Below, piece after piece: positions 11,653 through 28,814 of a stretch of DNA of 64,000 nucleotides. A program made the position numbers and the translations under genes. The notes below the pieces were generated by a model. It was given only the letters and a program-made list of their open reading frames with translations. It made no database searches and was not told where the DNA came from. Position 1 is the first letter of the stretch; the number at the start of each line of letters is the position of its first letter. This stretch comes from Vitis vinifera (Eukaryota; Streptophyta; Magnoliopsida; Vitales; Vitaceae), in contig NC_081810.1 of the NCBI RefSeq assembly GCF_030704535.1, positions 1,736,501 to 1,800,500 on the forward strand, in the 5' to 3' direction.

Positions 11653-13274
11653 GTTAGTTTCATTTCTCTCTCTCTGAAATTATCTGATCAAGTTTGTTTC
11701 TGTTTTTCTTTGTTTTTTTTGTTTTTTTTTTGTTTTGAGATACGTTGTTGTTGGTTTTGATGTTTGTGGGCTATGGAATTTAGAGGTAATTGTGTTGTGT
11801 TGAATGGTTAGATTTTAGTTTTCCATTGTACTCTTTTGTTGTGTAGATTTTTGTTTCTAATCCTTGGATGCTAACAAATGGAGGAAAAGAAATAGAAATT
11901 GAAATCGATTTTCTTGTTTGTGAAAAAAACTCAACTGGATTGGAGAAATGCTTGTATTAGGTTTTAGTGAGTTGTGGCTTTTTTGTTCAAAAGGTCTGAA
12001 AAAAATTATAATTTTGAGGTTTTAGATTTGATTTCTTCTCTCTTTTCCTATATTTTTTTGTCAACCAATTGGAGTCTAACTGTTTTTAGCGAAGCTACTA
12101 AAGATTTAGAATTCTTGCATTTTTGCCAAGTTGTGGATCTTACTCATTTGAGTTTGTGGAGATTTGTTGCTGGTGAAATGATGATGGTTTCTGGTTTTTT
12201 ATGGATTAAATCCATTAATTTCTTACCTTTTGGTCCTTTCTTGGTTTTTTTCTTAGTCTTTTCGTCTGAGTGTAGGGATCATTACAGTTTCTTTAGGATT
12301 TTAGTGTGTAGGGAAAATATGAAAATCTTTGTTCTCCCTCTTTTTAGCTTGTAGGGATCATGACATTTTCTTGGGCAACTTTGGAGAGCAACCAACTATA
12401 AGATTTTAATGTTTTTATTGGCAAAAATAAATTTTAAGTTTCTTTTAGTTCATCTCTTTATAGTTATTTCCCCCTTTCTTCATAGATGATGAATTCGATT
12501 AATTTTTTAAACCAAAGCCTGAACCAGGCAGGATCATATGTAAATGCACAGGAGATATATGCATGCCGCAACATTTCTTAACCGTATCTTTGGTTGCTGT
12601 CTGAGCCACGGAAACGAAAAGAAAGATTGAGTTTTGAATATTTTTTTTATGTTGTTTTATTTTTAAGGCAAAAAATCACCTTATTGAACCCAACTGATCA
12701 TTTTAATCCGTATTGAGCTTTTTATTTATTTTTGTGTCATGGGTTCCAAATAATTGATTAAGAAGAACAGAAGTTCAAAGTTTTAGTCCTGTCTTGTGTT
12801 TTATCAGCTATCTATTATTTCTTTGCCTTCTCTCATAAAGAAGTTTCCTAATGGCGTTTTAGGATTTTTAATGAAATTTGAACCAGTGCAAGTGGTTTGC
12901 TTAGAATTATTATACCAAAGCCACAAATCCATTGACTGCACTTGAGACTTTGGAGTGAAGGAAGTCATTGCTAAAAACTGATTTTAAACCTTTTTGTTTT
13001 GTGAAGCTCTGATTTGATGCAATTTCATGAGAATAATATTATTATCCCATTTGTTGATGACATGTGGTATTTGTTCTTTTATCTGAAGGATCAAATATGT
13101 TTTATTCTTATTCCTTCATCAGTTCTTATGTTAAATATCATTGGGATTGACTGTTGTTTATCTTAATTTGATCTTTATTCCAATCAATCATTTTGCATCT
13201 TACCATGTATATTTTTCTTTTGGCAGAAAGTTTCTTTTTTTGTATGAGTTTTTCACTTGTGGAGCTTTGAGACT

Positions 13275-13688
13275 ATGGGTAGAGGTAGAGGAAAGGGGAA
13301 GAAGTTGACTGTTACAAATCATGAGGATCCTGGAAGTGGTGAGGAAGAAAAAATTCCTGCACAAAAGCGAAGGGGGAGGCCACAGAAACCACTGAAGGAT
13401 GAGATTGATGAAGAAGAAGTAGAGAAAATTGAAGATGAAGATAGCGAGAATGCCAAAATTGGTATCTCGAGCAAAGAGATGAAAAGTTCAGCTGCAGCAG
13501 AGAATGGAAAGAAGAGGAAGCGATATTCACAGGCAAAAGAGAAGCCAGATTCAGTCAAAGAGGAAAATGGTATTGGGACCAGATCAAGCACTGATGACTC
13601 AACAAAATCTAATGGATTTCGCAATAACAGGAACAGAAGGAAAAGCAAACCTCGTCGAGCTGCTGAAGCTGGTGTAGAGTGCAAGTGA
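13275..13688 (+). CDS. Small basic AT-hook nuclear protein
   Basis: The protein has 137 residues. It opens with MGRGRGKGKK, carries one AT-hook (KRRGRP, residues 31-36), an acidic run (about 42-60, DEIDEEEVEKIEDED), a KKRKR nuclear-localisation-type cluster (79-83), and a basic tail RNRRKSKPRR (119-128). AT-hooks bind the minor groove of AT-rich DNA, so a chromatin-associated role is likely; the exact function is unknown to me. The coding part sits in one exon following a predicted leader intron (acceptor at 13,226). ATG 13,275 is preferred over the upstream TTG of the same frame because it gives the compact basic N-terminus. The low-complexity charged composition suggests disorder outside the hook. 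Confidence 0.8.
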   Translation: MGRGRGKGKKLTVTNHEDPGSGEEEKIPAQKRRGRPQKPLKDEIDEEEVEKIEDEDSENAKIGISSKEMKSSAAAENGKKRKRYSQAKEKPDSVKEENGIGTRSSTDDSTKSNGFRNNRNRRKSKPRRAAEAGVECK

Positions 13689-15320
13689 GATTAAGGTTGC
13701 TTTTGCGAATGGGTTACTTCCTTTTTACATTGCCCATGGAATTGGGAGTGAGGCCTCATAAATCTCCGGTTTCAATTGTTCTTTTGTTTCATGTTCCCCC
13801 TTTTTGGTATTACCTTATCACTATTTTCACTTTGAATTTTAATTGGGAAGTTGGAAGTGATTGTACTGATTGTAATCTTCTGCAATGCTATTATATTTGA
13901 TATTTTCACTAGTTTCTTGTGTCTATCTGCTTATTTTGCTTAATCAGTTTCTTTTCTTCTATCATCCTCTATAATTTAATGTGTTTTGGTTATTTTAATG
14001 AAATGACAACCATATTTATACTCCCTTTGCAGCATCCTATTCAGTGTTGTTTTACTTTTGTCCTGTTATGGGTATTTAGAAGAGGGGCTTGAGGTGTTCT
14101 TTGATAAATTTTTTTCCTTGTTCTAGTTTGTTGTTTTTGTTTTGGATTGTTGGGATAATTAATATTTGTAGGCTTCTTTGGAACTTGGGATCTAACATTA
14201 TGTGGCACATTTAGTTATCACATACTATAACTGGTTGACACTTATATTGGTTACCCCCTTATTAACTGCATGACTTCTCACTTTGCTCAATTGATGCACT
14301 TGTATTTCTTTGTAGAGGAAGCATACTTCATTGTAAATGGATTGCTGATTAATCTGTTTTGCATTGTTCAATCATTTGGCAAGTTTGTGGTGGAATCATA
14401 TTTTCCGGTTTTGTCCTGTTCTTAACTTCTAATTGATCACTGGGGGCAGATTTTGGGTAAAATTTATGCTCGAGTAACTGAATAGGTCTACTAGATAGTT
14501 TCCAAAGAATAGTCTTAAAATGACAAATGTATCATTCCAGGAACATTTTATTCTCCTCTTGAATTTCTGAACTGAAAACATAGGAGGGATGATAGAAAAT
14601 GAGCAACTTGAAATGTGGTGCAATATGTCAAATGAATTCAGGTGCCACAATCTGTCTAGGATTTAGATTTTCCAAGCCTGATATCAAGGCTAGGACAACA
14701 ATACTTTAAGGAGCGACCATCATATATCTACGAATGTCCAATTGAAATTTTTTTCTCAAGTGGTTGGTTTCTCTTTTATGTGGGAATTTCATAATGAGTG
14801 AAGTATCCATGTTGAATATTCTAGGTTACACATACTTCTCACAGGGCACCTAACAAAAAATATATTATACCTCAACAATCAAGCCATGTCCCAGTTTCCT
14901 TGGATTAGATGGAGGTGACTAGATGGATTGTGTGCCTGGTTGGTCACCTATTGCCAACAAATGTCTGTGCATAATGAGATCTCATTTTGAGCATCTTATG
15001 TGGGAAATATGTGCCTTTTTACACTCAAAAACTTGTATATTGTTGCCCATAATGTCTGGCTTAAGTGGTGAGTGGTTGGTGTAGGAATTTGGGAGGTTCC
15101 AAGTTCACATACCCATGGGGACAAAAAAAGAAAAAAATTGTTACCTATCAAAAAAAGAATTTGGATGTTTTCATCACACCCTGGGACACAGAATTGTTTT
15201 AGCTTTTTGTTTTATGGGATTATTTCAATTGATAGTTGTAGAATATTTGGAGTTGCCAAAACACTCTTGCCTTCATTTAATAGTAAGATTTTGCTTTCAT
15301 TTAGATATATTATTGTTGAA
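13689..15320. other. 3' UTR of the AT-hook gene and intergenic DNA
   Basis: The first 200 bases or so are probably 3' UTR, with AT-rich sequence near 13,890-13,920. Nothing else recognisable follows until the 110-bp duplication. Confidence 0.4.
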
Positions 15321-15540
15321 ATTCTTGTATTGGTCTCTTATAATTCAGATCTATGATGAATGGATGTGTGTTGAGTTTCTATATATCCTTAGACTCCTTA
15401 CAGCTGAAGACTATAGCTTTACACTGATAAATTCTTGTATTGGTCTGTTATAATTCAGATCTATGATGAATAGATGTGTGTTGAGTTTCTATATATCCTT
15501 AGACTCCTTACAGCTGAAGACTATAGCTTTACACTGATAA
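15321..15540. repeat. 110-bp tandem duplication
   Basis: Units 15,321-15,430 and 15,431-15,540 are nearly identical; I see a C/G and a G/A difference. Both begin ATTCTTGTATTGGTCT and end ACACTGATAA. The array ends 17 bases before segmental duplication unit 1. Confidence 0.93.
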
Positions 15541-15556
15541 ATTGTTTGTTAAACTA

Positions 15557-17739
15557 ATATCAGTTCGGAATTGTTTATGTACTATGTACCTTTTAAATGG
15601 ATATGAAACAAATAAGATGTTCATTGGAGATGCCTGGTTTCTGATAGATGGAAGCTTTCCTATTTATTTCTTAGACACATGCATTACATAAATGTGGCAA
15701 CATGAAAAGATATGAAGGTGTAAGTGTGTCAGAGGATTGTTGTGTTTGTCCATGGTGTCCAACATGGACATGGCTCCTCTGTAGAAGCATTGTTGCTGCA
15801 TTTTTTAGGGCATGTTGCATTGCATATATGCTTTATTTCCCAGGAGAAAAAAAAGAAGAAGAAAATTGGATAACTTTGGCAATTTGGTAGTTTCTGCACA
15901 TCCTAATATTTGGAGTTTGGATGGATCATTTGATACTTAGAATATATCTGCACCCTGAACATGGACCCAAGTCCATGTAACATTGGTTCATAGAAATTTG
16001 AAAGAAACACAGGATACTGAAAATAACATATTTTTAACGTGAGAAGTTAAAATATTACTTGTGAATTTGTGCAACATCTTGTACTTGAAGGGTATGATTT
16101 GGTCATCCACTATACTGGTAGGGGCCAAGTGTTTAGGCACCAAATTAGTGTTTGATTGCTAGTAAAAAAGGATGATTTGTTGTTAGAAGCATGCTTATAT
16201 AGGGTTTGTTTAAACTAAATTGGTGAATCTATGCGGTTATAAATATCCACATGACAATAGTGTGAAAGGAAAACGGGGGATAGAAACAAAAGGTTTTCAG
16301 AGAACTACATGAGTGGGAAATCTATGCTGGTAGTTTTGTCCTTGGGACACCTTCCTTGGTGTTTTAACATTGCTGGGACACACTTGTATTATCACAATGA
16401 TGAACTAGATTGATATCTGACCCAAGAATCTGATGAAATAGCAATAGTTATTATTGCTAATGTAACTTGATTGCTGAGAGGACTGAAAGTTAAAGTGTAT
16501 ATATGTGAAGTGGCATTAGCCTCTGAAAGAACATAATAAATGATCTTAAAACGGCTTCCTAATTCTTGATGACAGCCTGTGTCTCGTCTAGGCTTGATGA
16601 ACCTAGCTCTGTTTCAGTTGAGTGTTATATGAAGCACATTCCTAGGATATTAACAGGGTTCAAGATTGAGATTGTCAGGGTGATACTGTTCTAGTGCATG
16701 TAAAATAATAAAAGGGAATGATTTTGATTTTCTTGTGATATCTGTACCCTCTAAATCAACAGCAATTTGCATATGCACTTCCTGGTTACCATAGCACATG
16801 TGTTTGTTCTATTCAGGGCTCTTTGTATTAGTTTGAATTTCAATCCATCTCCATGGATTTCTTAGAGGATGCATTTGGTTTGAAGTTATTTTGTTAATTT
16901 TTGAAATTTATTATCTTGAGAAAGGACTTAGCTTGTCCTCTTGGTTTTCATCCGTAAACCTGACACAGGACAGTGTGATGTTCCATACATATTAGTGGCT
17001 CACTATCATATAGATGCTATATATATAATGTGTCATAAAGGGGGAAAACCCTGGTGCAGAAAGGTGTACAACTAGTACCCAATGCTAAAGGAGATTTATT
17101 TGTGCTGAAAAATCATAAATCGATTATCAACCAAGAGTAAAACCTGCAGTTATGAACTGCAATGGCGTGAAATTAAATTTTGCAGATCAGCTTTCTCTTC
17201 TCATTTGATCAACTTGCACGTTGGTCTGTGCTGTGTATGCTTCGTAGAGCTCTGCAAGTGAGTAAAGCATCCTTGAAGTTATATAGCTTTCCCATTTATT
17301 GTTATTGTTATTACTCTCCCTCTGAGTCTCTGTCGGCTAGATTTGGCAATGTTTTGCAGATTGCTGAAAGTTTTGAATGACATTGATGAACTTTAGTATG
17401 ACCCATTTGGTCTTTTTTTCTCTTTTCACTCCATTCCTCTGGTGTTTGGACTTTCATGAGAGATCATATAAGACCTTTCATCCCCATTTCTCGGTTTCTG
17501 TTGAACCCAGAGTTTAGACGATCCAATAGCTAAGGATCAGCTACATCCATTTCCAGTTGCTGCTGGAATCAGGTCCCAACATGAACCCACGTTTAATAAA
17601 GTGGTTGTGTTCTTGCAGTTTACCGAGACCCAGTTAGGTATGCAGGTCCTAGGATCAACATATCCAGTAACTAAGCAACATAGATCTACCAAAAAGTGGC
17701 GGGTCTGTCTTAGAATGTCGATTTCTATTGAAACCCATA
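15557..17739. other. Duplicated non-coding stretch
   Basis: The only open frames are about 60 codons and are not clearly coding. Splice-like sites occur (TTTTGCAG before 17,185; CTGCAA|GTGAGT near 17,255; GTTTTGCAG near 17,360), so unannotated transcript exons are possible, but I cannot tie them to a gene. Confidence 0.35.
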
Positions 17740-18084
17740 TCAATATTCTTGCAACCAATCCTGCAGGTATTCCTGTTCTTGTTCAAAATTAGCTGAACAG
17801 GCCCATCTTATATCTGCCCAATGCTTCATACCCTCATAGATAAAAGTTGGTCCAATCGCATAAGTTTCTGGTAAAAACTCACATCTTGCCCATCAGGCTC
17901 TATAGTCTTGTTATATTATGAATTATGATTCCTTCATAGAAGTGCCTAAATCATCTTCAAATCTTGCTTTATTATTCTCCAGAAGAGGATGTAATCTATC
18001 CACATACAATCGTTGATTGAGATAAGGTTTTTTCTTCCATTTACATGAATCAGCTTCTAGATTTCTGTTGACTGAGACTTTCAT
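17740..18084 (-). pseudogene. Unidentified coding-like fragment, unit 1 copy
   Basis: Two minus-strand frames look like real protein. One (18,084 down to 17,923, 53 codons) reads MKVSVNRNLEADSCKW and then LNQRLYVDRLHPLLENNKARF. The other (about 17,886 down to 17,740) contains FIYEGMKHWADIRWACSANF and QEYLQDWLQEY. Their composition is globular and charged, and both remain open in the unit 2 copy. I do not recognise the family. A continuation of the first frame upstream (GASGQSDKQANGNQHEGSPS) is separated by a frame change, so this may be several exons or a degraded gene. Confidence 0.35.
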
Positions 18085-19407
18085 GTCCCCATAAATTTTT
18101 GTTTCTTGATGACCGCTGATGGAGACCCCTCGTGTTGGTTTCCATTTGCTTGTTTATCACTTTGTCCAGATGCACCTTCCTCCAATCATACCACAAGCTT
18201 CCAATCAAACCACAAGCTTCCACTTGTATGATGCGTGATTTTAGATGGTGTTTTTAATTTTTCAAGTATTAAAAAAATAAAAATATTTTTCACGTACAAG
18301 ATAGTCTAATTTATAAGAGTTTCTCAAAACATTAAAAGATTATGTTTGATACTTGAAAAATAGAAAAAAAATTTAAAAATTACTTTCTTACCTACAAAAT
18401 ATTTATTAATATAAATATTATTTAAATTAATCAATAATTTATATATTTAAACTATTTAATTTTATTTTTTTGAAAAAAAGATTTTGGATAGATCTTTTCA
18501 CTATTTATTTAGACCACGAACAATATAAATATAGAATTAATTCAAATGGAAAATAATAAAAAAATAATTGAATAAATTCTAACTCATGTTTCTTAGAAGG
18601 AAAACCCAGTCAATAACCCTTGAGATACGCAGATTGGATTTGAATGAACGTAATTTTCTGACTTGCCAATTAGTCCATTCTTGTGGTGGGTGCTACACTT
18701 AATTTCATCCCTTTCATATATATGTGGAAGTCTTATCAGAATTTTGGAATTTTAGGCAAGTTGTGAAGGAAAATTTGCCCTAAAACTTAAAATAAATAAA
18801 AAAGTTTTTAATTAGGTTGAAAAATTGCTTGTACAAATTTTTATTTTAACCTCCATGGAATGCAAACTTCGAAGTACTGATCGTCTCACAACAACCAATA
18901 CCAAGTAATTTAGAATATCATTAGTGACAAAATTTGAATCCATTTTCTAGTGTTCATTTTGACCAATTAGACTATTTTGATGGGTTTTAAATATTATATA
19001 ATTAAAATTTTATAATTTGTCATATGTGGGAGGCCGGATTCTCTTCCCCTCCTCACCCCACTCACGCTCCACCACAACTCAAGGTTCTTGATTTGAGGTC
19101 AACCCTAGATGAAACCCTAACTTTATTATATGGAACAAATTGAAAACAAATAATAACATAAGATATTAAACTATTAAATATAATAATGGGTTGGTTTAAT
19201 AAATCGGATTAAACTTATGGGCATGAAGACTTATATGAAGAATTTAATTTATTAAATTGGATGAATTGAATTGTATTCATCCCAATCTACTTGCATTTGA
19301 ACTTTGAGGATATTTTTTTCTCATGGTTTGGAGATCAGTCCTATCTCTCATTTTCTTTTGATCTTTAAAAAATAATTAAAAATAATTCTATTTCTCTATT
19401 CTTTTTC
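18085..19407. other. Upstream region of beta-glucosidase A
   Basis: AT-rich sequence shared with 48,317-49,652. A 19-bp repeat (CCACAAGCTTCCAATCA-like) near 18,180-18,225 is doubled only in this unit. The stretch 18,595-18,760 also resembles 38,428-38,590 upstream of gene B, a trace of the older A/B duplication. Confidence 0.5.
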
Positions 19408-19415
19408 TATATAAA
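19408..19415 (+). promoter_or_regulatory. TATA box of beta-glucosidase A
   Basis: TATATAAA lies 47 bases before the start codon. With usual spacing this gives a leader of only about 10-20 bases. The same box at the same spacing precedes gene C, and nearly so gene B. Confidence 0.8.
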
Positions 19416-19454
19416 GGGAGAGACCAAGGCAATAGGCAAAGGAGGATAAACCAC

Positions 19455-25194
<5,740 letters not shown>

Positions 25195-25631
25195 AAGCAT
25201 ATATGTGATAACCTTCACTATATATGCATTTTCTATTGATGTTTTTGGGTATATGATCAATAAGCCGAAGATCTCTTCTTCTATGATATGTATTCATGGC
25301 AGAATTCAATCTTTGAGCTACTAGAAGAATATGTTTAGATGCATCTGCTACAATATTAGATTGCATGTGTGTTGGCAAGAATTCGGAGAAAAATTAGTGA
25401 GAATAATGAATCGACCTTGAAGTTGAAATTTTTTCATATTGAATGACACATAAATTATCAATTTTTTTGTCACAAACTATATATCACATGATAATAATTT
25501 TGTTTGTTTACTAGAATTTACATCAAAATTAGGTGAACAATCTCTCCCAATTAAAATTGATATGCTTCCTATGCTATTCTTAGTCAACAATTAATAAAAT
25601 TAATTTATTTAATAATTATACTATTTTAAGG

Positions 25632-25918
25632 TTATGTTTGATTTTTAGAATATTTGAGGAAAGATGAAAAGGTAAAGAAAATAGAAAGAAAAAAATATAA
25701 GAAGAAATAAAAAGTGAAGGAAAATTAAAAAAATAAAATAAAATTAACAAATTATTTTTATATATAGCTTCAAATTTGTTTAACTTATTTTAATTCTTAT
25801 GTAGATTAAATAATTCAAAAAATGTATAAGTTTCTTATTAATTTTAAAGCCAAATATGAGAAACAAAATTTCTTCCATATTTTTTCTTTCCTTGATATTT
25901 TTTGGAAACAAAAAAATG
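25632..25918. mobile_element. MITE-like element downstream of gene A
   Basis: Same family as the intron-10 element: it starts TTATGTTTGATTTTT and has the shared internal blocks AAATTATTTTTATATAT and AAGTTTCTTATTAATTTT. The right end (TTTTTTGGAAACAAAAAAATG) is eroded. Confidence 0.5.
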
Positions 25919-26432
25919 TAATGTTCTAAGAATCATATCTTTAATCAAATCTCTTTTTAATTTAATTCACATTTTAATTCAATTTTGGATGAAAGTCCAT
26001 TTGATGGTGTTTTTAAAAAACATTTCTAGTAAAAAAAAAAATAATAATTTTGAAAAAAAATTAGATGTCTAATAAACTTTTAAAAAGTAGTAAAACTATT
26101 TATAATGCTTTTTGTAGAAGCACTTGATAGATAGCTCTTCCAAAAATGCATATAGAGAATATACTTCAACAATGAAAAAGACTTTCGAACACAATCTAAT
26201 TCTTATGTAGTGGTTTTTTTTGTTTTTTTCATGAGTGCATGCAAAGCTCCAATGTAAAATGGAGACATTCAATAGCCATTATGGCAAGTTAATCTTGTTA
26301 TCATATTGCATATGATATAGTATAATAAAATAGAATTGTACTAGTTTGAATTGGGTGAACCCTTGCAATTTTAAAACGTGTATGTATGATTAAGATAAAT
26401 TAGCTACATATATGGTATTAGAATTTTTTTTC

Positions 26433-26450
26433 ATATATATATATATATAT
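26433..26450. repeat. (AT)9 microsatellite
   Basis: This is the unit 1 allele of the run that is (AT)25 at 56,655-56,704. Confidence 0.9.
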
Positions 26451-28080
26451 CCTCTTAATTACATGAATGTGCTTTAAAATCGTTAAGGTTCATTGAGCTC
26501 AAAATAGTTAAGATTTATACAATAGGGAGCGAGTCGTTATAAATGATATCAATCATCTCCATCCCTAGCCTCAACTTGACTTTGATGTGGGACTTTGCCT
26601 ATTCAACCCTACAAAGATGTTGTGAGTTTGACCTTACGATCTAGTAGGACAAGGTAATTTTATTTGCATGTGAGTTGGTCTTGATACTTGGCCAAAAGAA
26701 AGAAAAAAAAGTTTATGACATTATTTATATGATAAAACTTATTTTAATCATATGGATGTATTTTAAAATTGTGACAATCATTGAACTTAAAGCGAACAAT
26801 GACTCCTTTTAAATATGATTAGATAGTTAAATGTTATATTTTTATTAATTATATTTATTAAAAAAATGGAAAATGTATTTCCTATTTTATAATTTTAAAA
26901 ATAATAAAAATGCCATTGTTTATGACTTTAATAAAGATAAAAATTCCATTTACTATCTCCCATGCACTAAACTTTATTTTTAAATATTAGAAGTATAAAC
27001 ATCATGTTATCTAGAAAATCCAGGTATTAAATTCTCATTTTCATTTAGTTTTATAATTTTTGACATTTACAATCCCTTAATTAATACTTTATATATGATT
27101 TTTATTTAATAGTTTCTTCAATTTAGGGATGAGGTTTATTTTTTTATTCAATCTTTAATCATATATTTATTTCAAAATTAGGTGATATTTGTTTGTATTT
27201 TTTTTTTTTACTTCATTCTAAGTCGAACTTAAACGTGTAAGAAAAATTCTCTCCATCATCAATCTGAGACACCATAATCACTTTTATGTAAATTTGATGT
27301 CTTCGACACATCCAATGAGATTGCGAGACTAGTTAGATCACTCACTTTAACTTCCATTTTAAGGTTGAGATTGACTCTAATATTATCTATAATGACACGT
27401 TATAGTTCTATTTGGATCAACTTCCAAGAAACCATTTGTTTTCATTTTTAAACTCAATAAAGACTTTTATTGTTTTGTAGCTAATTTTGTTCAAAGAACT
27501 TATGAATTTTAAAAGAATTTTAATATGAAAGCCAGAAAAATGTTGCTTTTAATAAAGTTCTCGTGTGTTTAATAAAACTTTTATAATACTAATATTATCC
27601 TTTAAAAATTATAATTTGATACCTCAACTTCTAACTAAAGTAAAAAATAAGAAGCGGTTTGACATGAACCTTGTATATGCGGTGTTAGGAGTTTACTACA
27701 TATATAATGTTAAAAAATATATCCTTAGATTTAGATTTGATGAATCAAACATTTTTTATAATTGATGCAAACATATTTTATGATCATTGATTTCAAATTT
27801 TTTTAGTTAGTACTCGTCTTATCAATTTATTTTATATATATATATTATTTTTTTTTTAGTAAAATGGAAAAAGTATATTATGGGCTGCTAATCCCAAAAT
27901 TCATTGCCCTACTTTTCAAAATTCAAGAAGCATACACTAATCTAAAAAATTATTATGTTTACATGTGCTATGTATGCCCTTTCCTATCCTCCGGATCAAC
28001 TTGAAAAAACGCAATCAAACAAAACGAAACTCCCTCCATTTGCTTCATCTCCCAAGAATTGATCTCCGTCCCGAAACCAA

Positions 28081-28249
28081 ACCCTAACCTTCCTTGTTTT
28101 CCTCTTATTTTGGAAACCCAAAAAACCCTAACCTACCTTGTCTTCCTCTCATTTAGGAAAATCGAAAAACCCTAACCTATTCCTCTCATTCCGAAACCTC
28201 TCCACCTCGTTTTCCTCTGATTCTAGAAACCCGAAAAACCCTAATAATA
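28081..28249 (+). promoter_or_regulatory. Leader with repeated AACCCTAA (telo-box) units
   Basis: ACCCTAA occurs at 28,081, 28,125, 28,169 and 28,238, spaced 44, 44 and 69 bp. Units share CTTGTTTTCCTCTTATTT-like and GAAACCCGAAAAACCC-like blocks. Telo-boxes are typical of promoters and leaders of plant ribosome-biogenesis and translation genes. The array ends directly at the ATG of the next ORF. Confidence 0.6.
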
Positions 28250-28774
28250 ATGAAGCAGCTTCATAGGGTTAGAATGTACAAGAGACTCAAAGAGTGCGCA
28301 ACGCCCGGTTCCATTGCGAATCTCGATCTTTCTCTCCATATCTGGCCGGCGGCGATCTCTCATAATCTGAGGTCAATCAATCGTATTTTCAGTCTAGGGT
28401 TTTCGGAATTCGGTTATAGTACGTTGAATTCTCTTCGTTTTGATTGGCGTTCAAGAAAGTGGGGATCTTTGTTTGGTTCTCTTCATAGCAGAGGAAAGAA
28501 AGAGAAAATAGATTTCTTTGGAATATTACAATGGTGTTTAAGGGGCTTTGAAGCTGGAAGGCTCTATCCCGAGAACCGTATTTGGAAGACTCTATCCTTC
28601 GATTCTCCTGTCTGTCTGTGTATACACGGTGTGCAATTCGGAAGCACGAAAGCAATGTCAGGGCCTCAATGCTGCAAGAATCCACCAAGCCTGGGATGTG
28701 GAACAACTTGGAGGCCTTTCCCGTTATATTGCTGGCTTTCCTCATTCCAAGCTCACCATTCTTGTGGTTTCTGA
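28250..28774 (+). pseudogene. Truncated gene 5' end, unit 1 copy (unknown product)
   Basis: A 174-codon frame starts MKQLHRVRMYKRLKE right after the telo-box leader. The first 105 residues or so are Arg/Lys/Ser-rich and basic, compatible with an organelle presequence or ribosomal-type protein, but I recognise no domain. A 28-bp duplication-like insertion (GGAAGGCTCTATCC ... GGAAGACTCTATCC) shifts the frame relative to unit 2 near residue 105. Beyond about 28,810 the DNA becomes reverse-strand LINE sequence, so the original gene's 3' part is missing. It is probably a non-functional fragment, though a short transcript is possible. Confidence 0.5.
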
Positions 28775-28814
28775 CATCCTTGGTATCCTTTCCCCAACAC
28801 CCACATTCACCCCT

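Larger units (their letters stand above)
25195..28080. other. Downstream flank of gene A, AT-rich
   Basis: The first 100 bases or so are the probable 3' UTR, with CAATAAGC near 25,257 as a poly(A)-signal-like site. No other gene was found. A MITE relative (25,632-25,918) and an (AT)9 run are listed separately. The matching stretch is 55,394-58,285. Confidence 0.5.

Noticed and set aside
11974..12354. 126-codon plus-strand frame within the leader intron of the AT-hook gene
   Set aside because: Phe/Leu-rich product of T-rich intron sequence, with no domain and no splice support.
28620..28790. Possible glycerate-kinase-like motif (ILVVSDILG)
   Set aside because: The match is short, frames differ between units and no other family motif is present.
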